64,000 nt of DNA, taken from assembly GCF_022387135.1 (NCBI RefSeq), contig NZ_CP092462.1, positions 496,001 to 560,000 of the forward strand. The letters are read 5' to 3'. The notes under the pieces are model-generated. The model was not told the origin of the DNA, searched no databases, and saw only the letters and a program-made list of their open reading frames with translations. The position numbers and the translations under genes are program-made. Of the stretch, positions 49,995 through 59,153 are shown in pieces. The DNA is from Comamonas sp. B21-038. Lineage in GTDB: Bacteria > Pseudomonadota > Gammaproteobacteria > Burkholderiales > Burkholderiaceae_C. How positions within the stretch are numbered: the first letter of the stretch is position 1; each line of letters opens with the position of its first letter.

Positions 49995-51338
49995 ATGAGC
50001 AAATCCCCCATCCGTTTTGGTCTGATGCTGCATGGCGCAGGCGCACACATGAATGCCTGGCGCCACCCCAGCGTACCGGCCGATGCCAGCGTCAATCTGC
50101 AGCACTACATCCGTATCACCCAGAAGGCGGAGGACCATGGCATTGCCTTTGCCTTTGTGGCTGACGGCCTCTACATCAACGAAAAATCCCTTCCCCACTT
50201 TCTGAACCGGTTCGAGCCCATCTCCATACTCTCGGCGCTGGCGGCCGTCACCAGCAAGATCGGGCTCGCCGGCACCGTATCCACCTCCTACAGCGATCCC
50301 TTCACCATCGCCCGGCAGTTCGCCTCGCTCGATCTGATCAGTGGCGGCCGTGCAGGCTGGAACGTGGTGACCACGCCGCTTGAAGGCTCGGCCCTGAACT
50401 ACAGCCGCAAGCACCCCGAGCACGCATTGCGCTACCAGATTGCCGATGAATACCTGCATGTCACGCAAGGCCTGTGGGACAGTTGGGACGACGATGCCTT
50501 TGTCCGCAACCGTGACAGCGGCCAGTTCTTTGACCGCAGCAAGCTGCACACGCTCGACCACGAAGGCCGGTTTTTCCAGGTGGCCGGGCCGCTCAACATC
50601 CAGCGTTCGCCCCAGGGCCAGCCCGTGATCTTTCAGGCCGGTTCCTCCGATGCCGGCATTGATCTTGCAGGCAAATACGCAGACGCTGTGTTCACCCATT
50701 CACCATCGCTGGATGAGACGCGCGAGTTCTCGCGCAAGGTCAAGGCCAGTGCGATCAGCCACGGCCGGTTGGCCAGCGATGTGAAGATATTTCCGGGCAT
50801 CAACGTCGTGACCGGCGCCAGCGATGAAGAAGCCAACGCCAAATACGAGCGCGTGCGCAACCTGCTCGGCATTGATGAAGCGCTGGCCTACCTGGGCCGC
50901 TATTTCGACCACCATGATTTCACCCAGTACCCGCTGGATGCACCGTTCCCCGAGTTGGGTGATATCGGCCGCAACAGCTTCCGCTCCACCACCGACCGCA
51001 TCAAGGCCGATGCCAAGGCGCAGGGGTTGACCCTGCGGCAAGTGGCCTTGCAGGCAGCCACGCCCAAATCCAACTTCGTGGGCTCGGGCCAGAAAATTGC
51101 CGAACAGATCATCGATTGGGTGGACGCGGGCGCCGCAGATGGCTTCATCCTGCAGTTCCCTGTCAGCACCGAAGGTCTTGACGATTTCATCGCGCATGTG
51201 CTGCCCGAACTGGAAGCCAGCGGCCGCTATGAACGCAACCTGACAGGCCGGACCTTGCGCGACCATCTCGGCCTGCCGCGCAAGGCCAGCCGGTACGAAG
51301 TGGCACACGACGCTGTTGAATCCCGGCGGGTCGCCTGA
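49995..51338 (+). CDS. FMN-dependent monooxygenase, NtaA/SnaA/DszA family
   Basis: The 447-residue enzyme has the family's N-terminal GLMLHGAGAHMNAWRHPSVP. It also has DGLYINEKSLPHFLNRFEPISILSALAAVTSKIGL and SGGRAGWNVVTTPLEGSALNYS. The length is as usual for the family, which includes Bacillus YxeK and YtnJ. Relatives cleave C-S or C-N bonds with FMNH2 and O2. It is followed at once by the M20 gene (stop and start overlap in TGATG). It is probably the key C-S cleaving enzyme of the cluster (inference). Confidence 0.9.
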   Translation: MSKSPIRFGLMLHGAGAHMNAWRHPSVPADASVNLQHYIRITQKAEDHGIAFAFVADGLYINEKSLPHFLNRFEPISILSALAAVTSKIGLAGTVSTSYSDPFTIARQFASLDLISGGRAGWNVVTTPLEGSALNYSRKHPEHALRYQIADEYLHVTQGLWDSWDDDAFVRNRDSGQFFDRSKLHTLDHEGRFFQVAGPLNIQRSPQGQPVIFQAGSSDAGIDLAGKYADAVFTHSPSLDETREFSRKVKASAISHGRLASDVKIFPGINVVTGASDEEANAKYERVRNLLGIDEALAYLGRYFDHHDFTQYPLDAPFPELGDIGRNSFRSTTDRIKADAKAQGLTLRQVALQAATPKSNFVGSGQKIAEQIIDWVDAGAADGFILQFPVSTEGLDDFIAHVLPELEASGRYERNLTGRTLRDHLGLPRKASRYEVAHDAVESRRVA

Positions 51339-52549
51339 TGAGCAGCGCCGCCATCACCGAACCCGCCGTCCAGCCGCACAGCGCATACCGCTTGCGGGTG
51401 GAAAACGGCATCGCCCGCCATGCGCAGAGCTTTATTGCGCTGCGCCGCGATATCCACCAACACCCCGAGCTTTCGTTCCAGGAGCACCGGACCTCAGCGC
51501 TGGTGGCCAAGGCGCTGGCCGAATGGGGCTATGAGGTGTTCACCGGCATCGCGGGGACGGGGGTGGTTGCTCGTCTGAAAAAGGGCGGGGGCGGTAAAAC
51601 CCTCGGCCTGCGCGCCGACATGGATGCGCTGCCGATCCAGGAGGCCACCGGCCTGCCTTATGCCAGCCAGAATGCCGGCGTGATGCACGCCTGCGGTCAC
51701 GACGGCCACACTGCCATCCTCCTGGCGGCTGCTCGCTTTCTGGCAGAGCAGGGCGCATTCGATGGCACGTTGCACCTGGTTTTTCAGCCCGCAGAAGAGT
51801 TGGGTGCAGGCGCCAAGAAGATGATCAGCGAAGGCCTGTTCGAGCGCTTTCCCTGCGACGCCATCTACGGGCTGCACAACTGGCCGGGCGTGCGCGCCGG
51901 ACACCTGGGCTGCGTGGAGGGTCCGGCTATGGCGTCGATCGACTACGCCAAGGTCACGATCACCGGCCAGGGCGGCCATGGCGCCGAGCCGCACCAGGCC
52001 GTCGATCCGATCCTGGCAAGCGCACATGTGATCACCGCCTTGCAAAGCGTGGTCTCCCGCAACGTCGATCCGCTGGAGATGGGCGTGGTCACGGTGGGCT
52101 CCATCCACGGCGGCCATGCGGCCAATGTCATCCCCGATCAGGTGGAGTTGCAGCTGACGGCGCGCTCGTTCAAGCCCGAGGTGCGCAGCACGCTGAAAAA
52201 CCGCTTGCAGGCCGTGGCGCAAGCCCAGGCGGAAAGCCTCGGGGCGCAGGCCCATGTGGATTTCAAGAATGGCTTTCCACCGGTCATCAACCATCCGCAG
52301 GAAACACGGTTTGCGCGCGATGTGGCCAAGGATGCGCTGGGGGAGGATTTTGTGGATTCGCACTTTCGCCCCCGCACTGCCAGCGAGGATTTTGCCTACC
52401 TGCTGCAGGCCAGGCCCGGCAGCTTCCTGTTTCTGGGCAATGGCGAAAGCGCGTCTCTGCACAACCCCCGGTATGACTTCAATGACGCCATTTTGGCGCC
52501 GGCCGCCGCTTACTGGGTGCACCTGGTAGAGCGCTTTCTCGCCCCATGA
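51338..52549 (+). CDS. M20-family amidohydrolase (N-acyl amino acid deacylase)
   Basis: The 403-residue metal-dependent peptidase/deacylase has metal and catalytic motifs LRADMDALP, HACGHDGHTAILLAAA, PAEELGAGAKKM, GLHNWPGVRAG and the C-terminal ASEDFAYLLQARPG. It resembles hippurate/N-acetylcysteine-type hydrolases such as YxeP and YtnL. Combined with a GNAT acetyltransferase and a monooxygenase, it would remove the acetyl group after oxidation. The start codon overlaps the previous stop. Confidence 0.9.
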   Translation: MSSAAITEPAVQPHSAYRLRVENGIARHAQSFIALRRDIHQHPELSFQEHRTSALVAKALAEWGYEVFTGIAGTGVVARLKKGGGGKTLGLRADMDALPIQEATGLPYASQNAGVMHACGHDGHTAILLAAARFLAEQGAFDGTLHLVFQPAEELGAGAKKMISEGLFERFPCDAIYGLHNWPGVRAGHLGCVEGPAMASIDYAKVTITGQGGHGAEPHQAVDPILASAHVITALQSVVSRNVDPLEMGVVTVGSIHGGHAANVIPDQVELQLTARSFKPEVRSTLKNRLQAVAQAQAESLGAQAHVDFKNGFPPVINHPQETRFARDVAKDALGEDFVDSHFRPRTASEDFAYLLQARPGSFLFLGNGESASLHNPRYDFNDAILAPAAAYWVHLVERFLAP

Positions 52550-52563
52550 TTTCAGGAGTTCTC

Positions 52564-53121
52564 ATGCGCTCTGACCTCTTTGTCTACACCAGCCTGCAAG
52601 ACCCGCGTGCCCTGCCTTTGATTGAAGAGCTGGGCCGGGAGTATGAAAGCCGCTATGGCGATTTCTACCTGCAGGAATCCGCCGTTCCGGAAATCCAGCG
52701 TTACCCGGCCGAGGTGTTCACACCGGCCCAGGGGGGCAATTTCCTGTTGCTGCTGCGCAAGGGGCGCGCGGTCGCAGGCGGCGCCTTCAAGCGATTGGAT
52801 GCGGATACCGCAGAGTTCAAACGTATCTGGACGGACAGCAGCCTGCGCCGGCAGGGATTGGCGAGATCGGTTCTGGTCGAGCTCGAAGCGCAGGCCTTGC
52901 GCCAGGGCTACCAACGGGTCTATCTCACCACCGGCTTTCGTCAGCCGGAAGCGGTGGGACTGTACCTGGGACATGGCTACCGGCGTCTGTTCGACCCCAC
53001 TGCAGATCTGCAGGCGTTGCGAAAACTGCCTTTTGAGAAGCAGCTGTCATTGGCGCCTCGCAACCATCCACCGCTGCCTTCCCCCCACCCACTGCAAGCG
53101 CCCATGCTCTCCGGTGTTTGA
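52564..53121 (+). CDS. GNAT-family N-acetyltransferase
   Basis: The 185-residue protein has a GNAT fold. The acetyl-CoA loop lies in LRRQGLARSVLVELEAQALRQGYQRVYLTTG, and QPEAVGLYLGHGYRRL is typical of the end of the domain. The start at MRSDLF has AGGAG 6 bases upstream; an in-frame ATG 18 bases earlier overlaps the M20 stop. In yxe/ytm-like clusters this enzyme acetylates the amino group of the S-substituted cysteine before cleavage. A non-conserved Pro-rich tail follows. Confidence 0.85.
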   Translation: MRSDLFVYTSLQDPRALPLIEELGREYESRYGDFYLQESAVPEIQRYPAEVFTPAQGGNFLLLLRKGRAVAGGAFKRLDADTAEFKRIWTDSSLRRQGLARSVLVELEAQALRQGYQRVYLTTGFRQPEAVGLYLGHGYRRLFDPTADLQALRKLPFEKQLSLAPRNHPPLPSPHPLQAPMLSGV

Positions 53122-53144
53122 GCCCACTTGAAAAGAACTGCACC

Positions 53145-54956
53145 ATGAACACCACCACCCTGGCTCCGCCCAACGTCGCCATCGAGCAAGCGCCCGCCGC
53201 GCCAGCACCGGCGCCTGCGTCACGCCGCCGCGACTATGCTTCGCTGCGCATTGTTCCGGCGCGTTACCCTGCACGCACCGTTGGCACCATCATTTCGCTG
53301 GTGCTGATGGGCGCCGTCCTTAACTCGGTACTCGGCAACCCCCGCTGGGGCTGGCCGGTGTTTGCAGAATGGTTTTTTGCCGAACCGGTGCTGGTGGGTC
53401 TGGGCCGCACCCTGGTGCTGACCGCGCTGGGGGCGGCGCTGGGCTTCACGCTGGGCACCGGTCTGGCACTGGCCCGCGTCTCGCGTTCGCCCCTGCTGCG
53501 CGCACTGGCCTGGACCTTTGTCTGGATCTTCCGCTCCATCCCGCTCATCGTGCTGCTGCTCATACTGAACAACCTGGGCTACCTGTACGAGACGGTATGG
53601 CTGGGCGTGCCTTTCACCAACATCACCTGGGCCGAGTGGAGTACCACCCAGCTGGTCACACCGTTTTTGGCTGCGGTGATCGGCCTGACCTTGAACCAGG
53701 CGGCCTATTCCTCCGAGATCATCCGTGGCGGCATCCTGTCGGTGGACCAGGGCCAGCATGAGGCCGCTGCCGCACTGGGGCTGCCGCGCCGCCACCAGGC
53801 CTTCCGCATTGTGCTGCCCCAGGCCATGCGCTCCATCCTGCCGTCTGCATTCAACGACATCATCGGCCTGGCCAAGGGCACCTCCAACGCCTACATCCTG
53901 GCCTTGCCCGAGCTGTTCTACACGATCCAGATCATCTACCGCCGCAACCTGGAAGTGATCCCCCTGCTGATGGTGGCAACCGTTTGGTACCTGATCATTC
54001 TCTCGGTGCTCTCCATCATTCAGGCGCAAGTCGAGCGCCACTATGCACGCGGCGCGCTGCGCCAGTTGCCGCCCACCTTGCTGGGCCGTGCCTGGGCCTG
54101 GCTGCGTCCTGCGCCAGTGCCCTCGGTGGACGCAGCCCCGGCCGCCGCAGACGAGCCCCCGGCGCGCGCCGCTGCATGGACCCACTCCCACTCCCGGGGT
54201 GGGCAGGTCGAGGTACAGGCGGTCTCCAAAAGCTACAACGGCGTTCGCGTGCTCAACCATGTGTCGCTGCACGTCCCTTCGGGTAGCGTGACAGTCATTC
54301 TGGGCCAGTCGGGTTCGGGCAAGTCCACCTTGTTGCGCTCCATCAACCATCTGGAGCGGGTGGACAGCGGGTTCATCGCCATCGATGGTGAGCTGGTGGG
54401 CTACCGCCAGGAGGGGGACACCTTGTATGAACTGAAGGAAAAGGACATCCTCTCCCGCCGCGCCGATGTGGGCATGGTGTTCCAGAACTTCAACCTCTTC
54501 CCGCACCTGAGCGTGCTCGACAACGTGGCGGAGGCGCCTGTCTCGGTACGGGGCCTGCCCCGGGCCGAAGCCCAGGCCCTGGCCCGGGAACTGCTGGCGC
54601 GTGTTGGCCTGGCGCACAAGGCAGACGCCTTCCCCCGCCAACTGTCCGGCGGTCAGCAGCAACGCGTGGCCATTGCCCGGGCGCTGGCCCTCAAACCCAA
54701 AGTGCTGTTGTTTGACGAGCCCACCTCGGCCCTGGATCCGGAGCTGGTCAACGAGGTGCTCGACGTGATCAAGGAGCTGGCCCGCACCGGCACCACCTTG
54801 CTCATCGTCACCCATGAAATCGGCTTTGCCCGTGAGGTGGCAGACCAGGTGGTCTTCATGGACCAGGGCCGCATCATCGAAAGCGGCCACCCCGACAAGG
54901 TGCTGCAGCAGCCCGATCAGCCGCGCCTGCGCGAGTTCCTTGCCAAGGTGCTGTAG
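53145..54956 (+). CDS. Fused permease-ATPase of polar amino acid ABC transporter
   Basis: The 603-residue fusion has two parts. Residues ~1-330 are a HisM/GlnP-type permease (VGLGRTLVLTALGAALGFTLG, FVWIFRSIPLIVLLLILNNLG, EAAAALGLPRRHQAFRIVLPQAMRSILPS). Residues ~350-603 are the ATPase (Walker A ILGQSGSGKSTLLRS, signature LSGGQQQRVAIARALALKPKVLLFDEPTSALDPE). The linker is rich in Ala and Pro. In Bacillus the homologous parts are separate genes (yxeN, yxeO). It imports a polar or sulfur-bearing amino acid with one of the binding proteins encoded next. Confidence 0.92.
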   Translation: MNTTTLAPPNVAIEQAPAAPAPAPASRRRDYASLRIVPARYPARTVGTIISLVLMGAVLNSVLGNPRWGWPVFAEWFFAEPVLVGLGRTLVLTALGAALGFTLGTGLALARVSRSPLLRALAWTFVWIFRSIPLIVLLLILNNLGYLYETVWLGVPFTNITWAEWSTTQLVTPFLAAVIGLTLNQAAYSSEIIRGGILSVDQGQHEAAAALGLPRRHQAFRIVLPQAMRSILPSAFNDIIGLAKGTSNAYILALPELFYTIQIIYRRNLEVIPLLMVATVWYLIILSVLSIIQAQVERHYARGALRQLPPTLLGRAWAWLRPAPVPSVDAAPAAADEPPARAAAWTHSHSRGGQVEVQAVSKSYNGVRVLNHVSLHVPSGSVTVILGQSGSGKSTLLRSINHLERVDSGFIAIDGELVGYRQEGDTLYELKEKDILSRRADVGMVFQNFNLFPHLSVLDNVAEAPVSVRGLPRAEAQALARELLARVGLAHKADAFPRQLSGGQQQRVAIARALALKPKVLLFDEPTSALDPELVNEVLDVIKELARTGTTLLIVTHEIGFAREVADQVVFMDQGRIIESGHPDKVLQQPDQPRLREFLAKVL

Positions 54957-55000
54957 ACCGCACAACCCCTCCCTCCCACTGACATCGAAGAATCGAGAAT

Positions 55001-55927
55001 ATGCAACGTCGTCATCTGATCCACACTGCAGTCGCCGCGCTGTCCCTGCTCGCGCTGCCGTCCTGGGCGCAGTCCGCCGCCCCCGACCTCAGCCCCGAGC
55101 AGGCAGGCCGCCCTCGGTCCGGCAAGGTGGACGAAGCCATCCGCCTCCTCAACCCCCAGTTCAAGTTTGCCAAGGAGGGTGCGCTCGTGGTGGGCACCAC
55201 CACGGGCCGCCTGCCGTTTGGCGCGTACGCCACGGACAACAAGACCCCGGTGGGCAACGCGCCCGATATTGCGCAACTGGTGGCCGACAGCCTGGGCCGC
55301 AGGCTGGAGCTGGTTTCGGTGGCCTGGGCCGACTGGCCTCTGGGCCTGCAATCGGGCAAGTTCGATGTCGTGATATCCAACGTCACGGTGACCGAGGAGC
55401 GCAAGGAGAAATTCGATTTCTCTACCTACCGCAATGACACGCTGGGCTTCTACGTCGCCAAGAACAGCAAGGTGCAGGCCATCAAGGAACCCAAGGACGT
55501 TGCCGGCCTCAAGGTGATCGTCGGCGCCAGCACCAACCAGGAGCAGGTGCTGCTGCGCTGGAACGAGCAGAACATCAAGGCAGGCCTCAAACCGGTGGAA
55601 GTGCAGTACTACGACGATGACGTGGTGCTGTATCTGGCGCTGGCTTCGGGCCGCGCGGATACGTATTTCGCACCCAATGGCATTGCGGCCTACAACGCCC
55701 GCGACGGCAAGACACGCCTGGTGGGCCTTTTCTCGGGCGGCTGGCCCCAATCCGCCGAAATCGCAGTGACCTCGCGCAAAGGATCGGGCATTGCCGATGC
55801 CATCACCGCTGCGCTCAATGCGCAGATCGGCAACGGCAACTACGCCAAGGCGCTGGAGCGCTGGAGCCTGCAGTCCGAGGCCATCCCGGCATCACGTACC
55901 AACCCGCCCGGCCTGCCCAAAAAATGA
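55001..55927 (+). CDS. ABC transporter substrate-binding protein (amino acid type), first
   Basis: The 308-residue periplasmic binding protein of the SBP_bac_3 family has a signal peptide (ending LPSWAQSAA). It also has YATDNKTPVGNAPDIAQLVADSLG, FDVVISNVTVTEERKEKFDFSTY, and PKDVAGLKVIVGASTNQEQVLLRWNEQNI. It is a paralogue of the next gene, with which it overlaps (ATGA). Two binding proteins per transporter suggest two related substrates. Confidence 0.9.
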   Translation: MQRRHLIHTAVAALSLLALPSWAQSAAPDLSPEQAGRPRSGKVDEAIRLLNPQFKFAKEGALVVGTTTGRLPFGAYATDNKTPVGNAPDIAQLVADSLGRRLELVSVAWADWPLGLQSGKFDVVISNVTVTEERKEKFDFSTYRNDTLGFYVAKNSKVQAIKEPKDVAGLKVIVGASTNQEQVLLRWNEQNIKAGLKPVEVQYYDDDVVLYLALASGRADTYFAPNGIAAYNARDGKTRLVGLFSGGWPQSAEIAVTSRKGSGIADAITAALNAQIGNGNYAKALERWSLQSEAIPASRTNPPGLPKK

Positions 55928-56871
55928 AGACTGCACACACCATGTCCACCCTCAAGAGCCTCCGCCGCCTGGCCCTGTTGGCCGTTCTGTCCCTCTGCGG
56001 CGCCGTACATGCGCAGACCGTGGTCGACCTGAGCCCGGAGCAAAAGGGGCGCCTGCGCGCGCCCCGGGACGAAGCGGCGATTGCCGCGATCTCCAAGGAC
56101 TTCAAATTCGTCAAGCCCGGCGTACTGACCGTGGCCATCCATCCTGGCGCGCCACCGACAGGGACCTATGCCACCGATGCCAAAACCATCGTCGGCTTTG
56201 ATCCCGACTTCATCCTGCTCATCGCCGATGCGCTGGGGCTGAAGCTCGACTTGCAGCCAATTGCCTGGGCGGACTGGCCGCTGGGTCTGACTTCGGGCAA
56301 ATACGATGCGGTGATCTCCAACGTCGGCGTCACCGAGCAGCGCAAGGAGAAGTTCGACTTCTCCACCTACCGGCTGGGCCTGCACGGCTTTTATGTCAAG
56401 ACGGGCAGCAAGATCACCTCGATCAAGGAGCCCAAGGACATTGCCGGCCTGCGTTTGATATCAGCCTCGGGCACCAACCAGGAGCGCATCGCGCTGGAAT
56501 GGAACCGCCTGAACATTGCTGCAGGCCTGAAACCGGCCGAGCTGCAGTACTACGACGATGAAACGGCCCGCACGCTCGCGCTGGTGTCCGGCCGCGCCGA
56601 TGTGAACTTCAACCCGAACGCGCCGCAGGCCTACCAGGCGGCCAGGGACGGGCAGATCCGGCTTGTGGGCACGGTCAACGCCGGCTGGCCCAACAAGTCG
56701 GATGTCGCCATCACCACCCGCAAGGGCAGTGGCCTGGCCGATGCGGTGACGCAAGCTGCCAACGGATTGATCAAGAGCGGCCAGTACGCGCAGGTGCTGG
56801 ACCGCTGGAAACTCGCCGAAGAAGCGCTGCCTCGCTCGGAGACCAATCCGCCGGGACTGCCCAAGTTCTGA
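55924..56871 (+). CDS. ABC transporter substrate-binding protein (amino acid type), second
   Basis: The 315-residue SBP_bac_3 protein has a signal peptide (ending GAVHAQ). It also has TGTYATDAKTIVGFDPDFILLIADALGLK, YDAVISNVGVTEQRKEKFDFSTY and GLRLISASGTNQERIALEW. It is about half identical to its upstream paralogue. Tandem duplication of the binding protein is the likely origin. The start overlaps the previous stop codon; an internal ATG at 55,942 is also possible. Confidence 0.9.
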   Translation: MKTAHTMSTLKSLRRLALLAVLSLCGAVHAQTVVDLSPEQKGRLRAPRDEAAIAAISKDFKFVKPGVLTVAIHPGAPPTGTYATDAKTIVGFDPDFILLIADALGLKLDLQPIAWADWPLGLTSGKYDAVISNVGVTEQRKEKFDFSTYRLGLHGFYVKTGSKITSIKEPKDIAGLRLISASGTNQERIALEWNRLNIAAGLKPAELQYYDDETARTLALVSGRADVNFNPNAPQAYQAARDGQIRLVGTVNAGWPNKSDVAITTRKGSGLADAVTQAANGLIKSGQYAQVLDRWKLAEEALPRSETNPPGLPKF

Positions 56872-56906
56872 TCGGCGCCCGCCACCTTTTTCCCATAGGC
56901 CTGTTC

Positions 56907-57944
56907 ATGCGCATCCATATCTCCCGCATCGCTTTCCTCACGCCGGGCAACCATGCGGAGGACGCGCCCTGGTCCGGGCTTGAGCACACCTTGCAATTGT
57001 TGGAATACGGGGAGCAACTGGGCTTTGACGGGGGCTGGGTACGGCAGCGCCATCTGGAGCCTGCTGTGTCGTCTGCCTCCACATTGTTGGCCGCAGCCAC
57101 CCAGCGCACTGAACGCATGGAGCTCGGTTGCGCCGTCATTCAGCTGGGATACGAAAACCTTTTCCGGCTGGCGGAAGACCTCTCCACCGTGGATGTGCTC
57201 TCGCAGGGCCGGCTGCAGGTCGGCGTGAGCGCCGGGGCGCCCAACCATGGAGACCTGCTGGGCGCGCACCTGTATGACGGTGATCCCGCACACATCGACT
57301 TCTCGCATGCGCGCGTCACGCGCCTGCGCAGCAAGCTGCAGGGGCAGCCTCTGGGGCCCGAAGGCGCCGTGGTGCAATCGCCGGCCGGCCAGCACATTCC
57401 CCGCATCTATCCCCACGCAGCAGGTCTGGCGCATCGGCTGTGGTATGGCGGCGGCTCGCTGCATTCGGCGGAATGGGCGGGTCGCAACGGCTTGCATCTG
57501 CTGATCGGCAACCTGAACCGGGGCGAGCACAGCGACCATTTCTTCGAGACGCAACTGGCCCAGTTGCAGCGCTTTCGCAACCACTGGACGGCGCCACACG
57601 CCCCGCGGGTCGCCCTGGGCCGGGTGATCGTGCCCACCGACAGCGCCGGCAGTGACAGCCGCAAGCGCTATGAGGCCTTTGCACAGAGCCGCCATGCACG
57701 CACGCTGGCCCCGCAGGGCGAGCGCCGGGTGCTGTTTGCCCGCGATCTGGTCGGAAGCAGTGCGCAGATTCTGGAGTCGCTCCTGGTGGACCCGGTTCTG
57801 CCCCTGGTGGACGAGCTGCGGCTGGAGCTGCCCTACAACCTGCCGCATGAGGACTACCTGCAGATCCTGAGTGATTTCACGGAGCGCATTGCGCCTGCGC
57901 TGGGCTGGCAAAACCACCATGCACAGCAGACGGTGGGTGGCTGA
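56907..57944 (+). CDS. LLM-class flavin-dependent oxidoreductase, last gene of sulfur cluster
   Basis: The 345-residue luciferase-like protein begins MRIHISRIAFLTPGNHAED and has FDGGWVRQRHLEPAVSSASTLLAAATQRTERMELGCAVIQLGYENLFRLAEDLSTVDVLSQGRLQVGVSAG. It is the third flavin monooxygenase of the cluster and less typical than the first. It may handle a related substrate or supply a different step. It lies 35 bp after the second binding protein. Confidence 0.82.
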   Translation: MRIHISRIAFLTPGNHAEDAPWSGLEHTLQLLEYGEQLGFDGGWVRQRHLEPAVSSASTLLAAATQRTERMELGCAVIQLGYENLFRLAEDLSTVDVLSQGRLQVGVSAGAPNHGDLLGAHLYDGDPAHIDFSHARVTRLRSKLQGQPLGPEGAVVQSPAGQHIPRIYPHAAGLAHRLWYGGGSLHSAEWAGRNGLHLLIGNLNRGEHSDHFFETQLAQLQRFRNHWTAPHAPRVALGRVIVPTDSAGSDSRKRYEAFAQSRHARTLAPQGERRVLFARDLVGSSAQILESLLVDPVLPLVDELRLELPYNLPHEDYLQILSDFTERIAPALGWQNHHAQQTVGG

Positions 57945-58151
57945 ACGCAGCGATGCGCAAGCCGATGGTGGCGGTCGTCCGTGTGCGGCATCGCCGCTAT
58001 GCGGTCCTCTCTCCGCCGGGCCGCCTGGTGGTCATCTTCCACGTCCACCCGCTGTCATCGAAACCGCCAGCAGCCCAGCGGCTTTGCCTGCGCCAGGGTT
58101 GGCATCGCCCGCAGCGCAGAGGCCAGCGCGCTGCGAGCCGCAGCGGCGGGC

Positions 58152-59051
58152 TCAGTGTTCCCCATAGCGATGCAGAAGGCGGCTGCGCAATGTCTCTGCG
58201 GAAGGGCTGAGGCTGCGGTCACGGCGTTGTAGCAGGCCAATGGTGCGCCACACCTCAGGGGAGACCAGCGGCACGCCGCGAATCTGTGCGGGTTGGGGGT
58301 GCAGCGCGAGCTGGGGCATGACCGCCAACCCCAGTCCGGCCTCGACCAAAGCCAAGGCGCCCGACAGATGGTTGCATTCATACCATGCGACAGGCTGGTC
58401 CGGCAATTGGGCAACGATCTGGTCCAGCAGCAAGCGGTTTTCGCTTTGCCGGGAGACGGAGACCAGCCGCTGGCCCGCCAGCTCCATCCATGCAACGCTC
58501 TCCCGCTTGGCCCAGCGGTGGTTTCTGGGCATCGCCAGCACATAGCGTTCGCTGGTCAGCGCCTCGAAATGCAGCGAGGGCTCCTGGCTGCCGGTAAAGC
58601 TCAGTCCAAAATCGGCCTCGCCTTGCACGACGGCGTCCAGCACCCGCTTGGCGCTCTCGTCCATCACATGCACCTGGACCTCCGGCAGGTCCGTGGCAAA
58701 TGCTTTCAATACCGGGGCCAGCACTTGGGTGGCGACCGACGGGATGCACGCGATCACCACCCGTCCCCGGCGAAGCATGCGTTGGTCGTCCACCCGCTGA
58801 ACGGCATCTTCGAGGCCAGAAAGCGCTCTGCGCGCCTCTTGCAGAAACTCCTGGCCGACCGGTGTGAGCTGAACATGGCGCGTGGTGCGTTCGAGCAGCC
58901 GCACGCCCAGGGCCGCCTCCAGGCGCTCCACCCGTCTGCTGAGCGCGGGGGGTGACAGAAACAGCGCCTCGGCCGCCATGCGAAAGCTGGCTTTCTCGGC
59001 CGTCATCACAAATGCCTCCAGCTCACCCATGTCGAATTTGATGCGCCCCAT
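58152..59051 (-). CDS. LysR-family transcriptional regulator
   Basis: The 299-residue protein has an N-terminal winged HTH (FRMAAEALFLSPPALSRRVERLEAALGVRLLERTTRHVQLT) and a periplasmic-binding-like effector domain. The start at MGRIKFDMGELEAF (59,051) has GAGG 9 bases upstream; the frame remains open beyond it, but that part runs antisense to the Bug gene and is not real. It is divergent from the Bug-type gene and convergent with the sulfur cluster. It most likely controls the divergent gene, and perhaps the cluster too. Confidence 0.92.
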   Translation of the reverse strand: MGRIKFDMGELEAFVMTAEKASFRMAAEALFLSPPALSRRVERLEAALGVRLLERTTRHVQLTPVGQEFLQEARRALSGLEDAVQRVDDQRMLRRGRVVIACIPSVATQVLAPVLKAFATDLPEVQVHVMDESAKRVLDAVVQGEADFGLSFTGSQEPSLHFEALTSERYVLAMPRNHRWAKRESVAWMELAGQRLVSVSRQSENRLLLDQIVAQLPDQPVAWYECNHLSGALALVEAGLGLAVMPQLALHPQPAQIRGVPLVSPEVWRTIGLLQRRDRSLSPSAETLRSRLLHRYGEH

Positions 59052-59067
59052 GCAATAGTTCCTCATT

Positions 59068-59079
59068 AAATTGCAATTT
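59068..59079. promoter_or_regulatory. Palindrome in LysR/Bug divergent promoter
   Basis: AAATTGCAATTT is a perfect 12-bp palindrome in the 102-bp intergenic region, a plausible LysR-type binding site near both promoters. Confidence 0.5.
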
Positions 59080-59153
59080 ACAGAATAACACTGCCTGCCT
59101 AGGATCGCGGGTATCGACAAAGGCAGGCACGCGCGGCGTGCGCAGGAGACAAC

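Noticed and set aside
51494-52522. Minus-strand frame across the M20 gene
   Set aside because: Antisense shadow of a gene with intact metal motifs.
53220-54965. Long minus-strand open frame of 581 codons across the permease-ATPase gene
   Set aside because: It is antisense to a clear ABC transporter gene; high GC content makes such empty frames common. Composition is not protein-like.
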